Shown in pieces: positions 61,701 to 64,000 of a stretch of 64,000 bases of DNA (position 1 is its first letter; each line of letters starts with the position of its first letter). The notes beneath the pieces were generated by a model that was given only the letters and a program-made list of their open reading frames with translations, made no database searches and had not been told where the DNA came from. The stretch comes from Rosa chinensis. Taxonomy: Eukaryota; Streptophyta; Magnoliopsida; Rosales; Rosaceae. A program made the translations under genes and the position numbers. The stretch spans positions 62,638,397 to 62,702,396 of the forward strand of contig NC_037088.1 in assembly GCF_002994745.2 (NCBI RefSeq), read 5' to 3'.

Positions 61701-62551
61701 TCTGTTCATTATCATAGCCAGGTAAATTACTTTCTTCGAGTGGAATGTTAATAGTTGAATGGTTGAAGCATATTTGAAGGGCTTGTTTCCTATTTCATGC
61801 AGTCAGCTTCATGTGCATTGGCATTAAATAGTTACGCCGTTTCTTTTGATAGCAGGTCTCAACTCTCTCTCTCTCTCTCTCTCTCTCATCCGTGCGTGCA
61901 CACACACACACCCCTGCTCTCCCTCCTTTTCTTTGGTTTCATTCTCTCCAAAATCTTTTGCTTATATGAGGCCCATATTTTTTTCTCATATTTAATATTT
62001 TCTGCGTGATTCAGTCAAGAGATGCCAAGATCTAGTTTCACTGTGGAGCTTGATGCTGCCAATGCTAGTTGGTTGTCGAATGATGTTGTCTTGCTGTCTA
62101 CAAAAACCGGGGAGCTCTTATTGCTCACCCTTGTTTATGATGGAAGGTCAGTCATTGTATTTACTTTATAATATGATTATGTTTGCTTAGTTTTCTTAGT
62201 CTTATTTTGTGTGAAGAAGCAGAGCTTGTTTACTTATTCTTTGCCACCACTGGGTGACTATAGTCTGTGTTTACATAGTACGGAAATCTTCTACGAGTCT
62301 CTTATATATATGAGTAAGAAAGAAGGGTTTGAAGTTTATTTATTTCACTTTACTATGCGCTAATTTGGAAATGGTGAAGCAATGGAAACCTATTTTCTGC
62401 TGACATGGTACTTTTGCCCAATTATTAATTTATGATCTGGATAATGCCACAAGTTGTTGGAATGTGGCATACCTTGGATGATTCTTGAGCAGCTTGACTT
62501 TTTTCTCTTCCCACCTGCATGGTAGTAGGAAATACATATGTGAATATATGA

Positions 62552-62585
<34 letters not shown>

Positions 62586-64000
62586 CACACTTATGTTCAT
62601 CATTCTAAAATAGCTTGCTATGCAATGATCCTATTTTTATATGCAGGGTCGTACACAGACTTGATATTTCAAAGTCTAAAGCTTCAGTACTTACGTCGGT
62701 GAGTTCCATTTTTTTGTTGGCCCTAATTTTCTTTTAGCTATACCAGTCTTAAGTTATTCTGTATCATTATATAATGTAATATTAATTGTAGTTTTGGTGA
62801 ATCCACTGTTTCTTGTGTAGGGAATTGCAACAGTTGGAAATTCATTATTTTTTTTGGGCAGTCGGTTGGGAGACAGTTTGCTTGTGCAGTTTACTAGTGG
62901 AGTAGGGGCCTCGATGTTGTCAGCTGGTTTGAAGGATGAGGTTTGTGTTGAAATCATTAGTTTGGCTCTTAGTTGTGAAAAAGTTAATATAATTGCTGTT
63001 TTCAATCATCATTTTGAAGTCTGCTTCTTGTTAATGAAATTTGAATTTAGCTCCCTTTTTTGATATTTACTCATTTTTAGTGTCTTTAACTGTTATACCC
63101 TTAATGTTTCTGTTTTTCCCTACTTTAAAGAGAAATCTTTTGAAGTGGAACTTTGGCGCATCCTTTGTTTTTATGCGTAGTTGAATCTCCCAAGGTTTTG
63201 ATAATTTTCATGTTTGAGTGAAATCTCTTTAAATATTTTCTTTGTTTTGATCTTTACTGATTGCAAACCTTGTTGTTTTTCCAATAATTTCTGTACTTGT
63301 ATGGATAAAAAACATTCCTGATGCTTTAATGTTACAGGTAGGAGATATTGAAGGTGATGCCCCATCAGCTAAGCGATTGCGAATGTCATCTTCTGATGCA
63401 TTGCAAGATATGATTAGTGGTGAGGAGCTCTCTTTATATGGGTCAGCTCAAAACAATGCAGAATCAGCTCAGGTTGTTCACTTTTCGAAGAATGCATTTC
63501 CTGTTTATGTTTTAATCTGCTTGATTTGGTCCATACGGGGAATTTTTAATGAAAAAACAGTGAGAGGATCTCTGCCATTGCAGAACGAGATATTGTAAAC
63601 AGAAAGAGCATTTAAATTTGAATTGAATGTGTGCTTTCATGTTCTTTTTATTACATATTTAGCAGTTAAATATGTTATGATTTGGTCTTTATGTTATGAT
63701 TTGTCGCTTATATTATATGTTTTTTTGGGTACATGCAGAGGTCTTTCTCATTTGCGGTCAGGGATTCTTTGGTTAACGTTGGTCCTTTGAAGGACTTCTC
63801 CTATGGGCTAAGGATAAATGCAGATGCAAATGCTACTGGAATTGCTAAACAGAGCAATTATGAACTGGTAGCTGATGAACTTACTCCCCCCCTTGTTATA
63901 TACAAGTTTTCCTTGATATGAATAATGGGCTATATGCTTAATCTTAACCGGTTTTGGTAGGCTCCTTCTGGAAATGATTACAATGCCTGCTTCCTTATTT
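58800..64000 (+). CDS. CPSF160: cleavage and polyadenylation specificity factor 160 kDa subunit (CPSF160), 5' part
   Basis: CPSF160 is the scaffold of the pre-mRNA 3'-end processing complex in the nucleus. Thirteen exons are visible: 58800-59131, 59250-59396, 59921-60074, 60658-60793, 61214-61359, 61626-61721, 61803-61855, 62015-62146, 62647-62698, 62821-62940, 63338-63472, 63739-63867, then 63961 to beyond the window. All are GT-AG and frame-continuous. The start MSYAAHKMMHWPTGIENCAS matches plant CPSF160. Conserved blocks of the N-terminal beta-propeller: LELVCHYRLHGNV, TFEDAKISVLEFDDSIH, VDPQGRCGGVLV, YIEPVLVILHERELTWAGRV, WKHHTCMISALSI, INLPHDAYKLLAVPSPIGG, LFFLGSRLGDSLLVQF, KRLRMSS (NLS-like), SFAVRDSLVNVGP. 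About 560 of some 1,440 expected residues are inside. Oddity: after KQSNYEL the usual continuation (a block beginning VCCSGHGKNG, about 50 residues) is not found; the next exon-like sequence, APSGNDYNACFLI, seems to match a position further along. Confidence 0.92.
61860..61888. repeat. (CT)n microsatellite
   Basis: CT dinucleotides inside the CPSF160 intron between exons 7 and 8, followed by a short (CA)n run near 61900. Confidence 0.85.
62551..62580. repeat. (AT)n microsatellite
   Basis: About 15 AT units in the CPSF160 intron between exons 8 and 9. Confidence 0.85.

Overview
The window is nuclear DNA of a flowering plant. It is AT-rich, with intron-bearing genes, canonical plant splice sites, Site II and telo-box promoter elements, plant-only families (AHL, TBL, DUF761, HIR) and many small TIR transposons. 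A eudicot is the best fit; a rosid is plausible but not demonstrated. No bacterial, viral or organellar block was seen. All gene models come from reading the sequence and were checked for reading-frame continuity across every junction.

Layout. 1-7.3 kb is a transposon nest: two copies of a ~1 kb MULE-like element, the second split by a poly(A)-tailed retro-insertion and by a Pack-MULE-like element carrying exons and introns of a chloroplast SppA-type protease gene, followed by a PIF/Harbinger-like element. 7.6-9.9 kb (+) is a hypersensitive-induced-reaction (HIR4-like) gene. 10-15.7 kb is non-coding with two tandem repeats. 15.8-18.1 kb (-) is a single-exon domesticated hAT/BED protein. 21.5-25.0 kb (+) is an FKBP53-like nucleolar immunophilin, convergent with a 17-exon cytosolic enolase (25.8-28.8 kb, -). 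30.6-31.5 kb (+) is EBP2. 32.5-34.4 kb (+) holds two tandem DUF4408/DUF761 genes. 35.0-38.1 kb (-) is an AT-hook AHL protein, 39.3-42.8 kb (-) a MAP65-3/PLEIADE-like microtubule bundler, and 44.9-47.6 kb (-) a TBL O-acetyltransferase-like protein. 48.4-49.4 kb is a young MULE with nearly identical 170-bp TIRs. 52.0-55.8 kb (-) is a decayed duplicate of the TBL gene, split by a 2-kb hAT element that carries a 60-bp minisatellite with higher-order structure. 58.8-64.0 kb (+) is the 5' part of CPSF160, which runs off the window.

The genes do not form one pathway. FKBP53, EBP2 and CPSF160 are nuclear/nucleolar growth functions; FKBP53 and CPSF160 have telo-box, E2F-like or similar proliferation-type promoter elements. 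From memory, HIR4, AHL4, MAP65-3, a TBL (YLS7) and CPSF160 lie in the same order near At5g51570-At5g51660 in Arabidopsis, and AHL3 and FKBP53 are neighbours near At4g25320-At4g25340. The window therefore looks like an ancestral block later split between Arabidopsis duplicates.

Most notable items: the nested transposons with intact target duplications, the SPPA capture, the hAT-borne hierarchical minisatellite, three GC-AG introns, a long hairpin between the convergent FKBP53 and enolase genes, and an apparently missing conserved segment in CPSF160.
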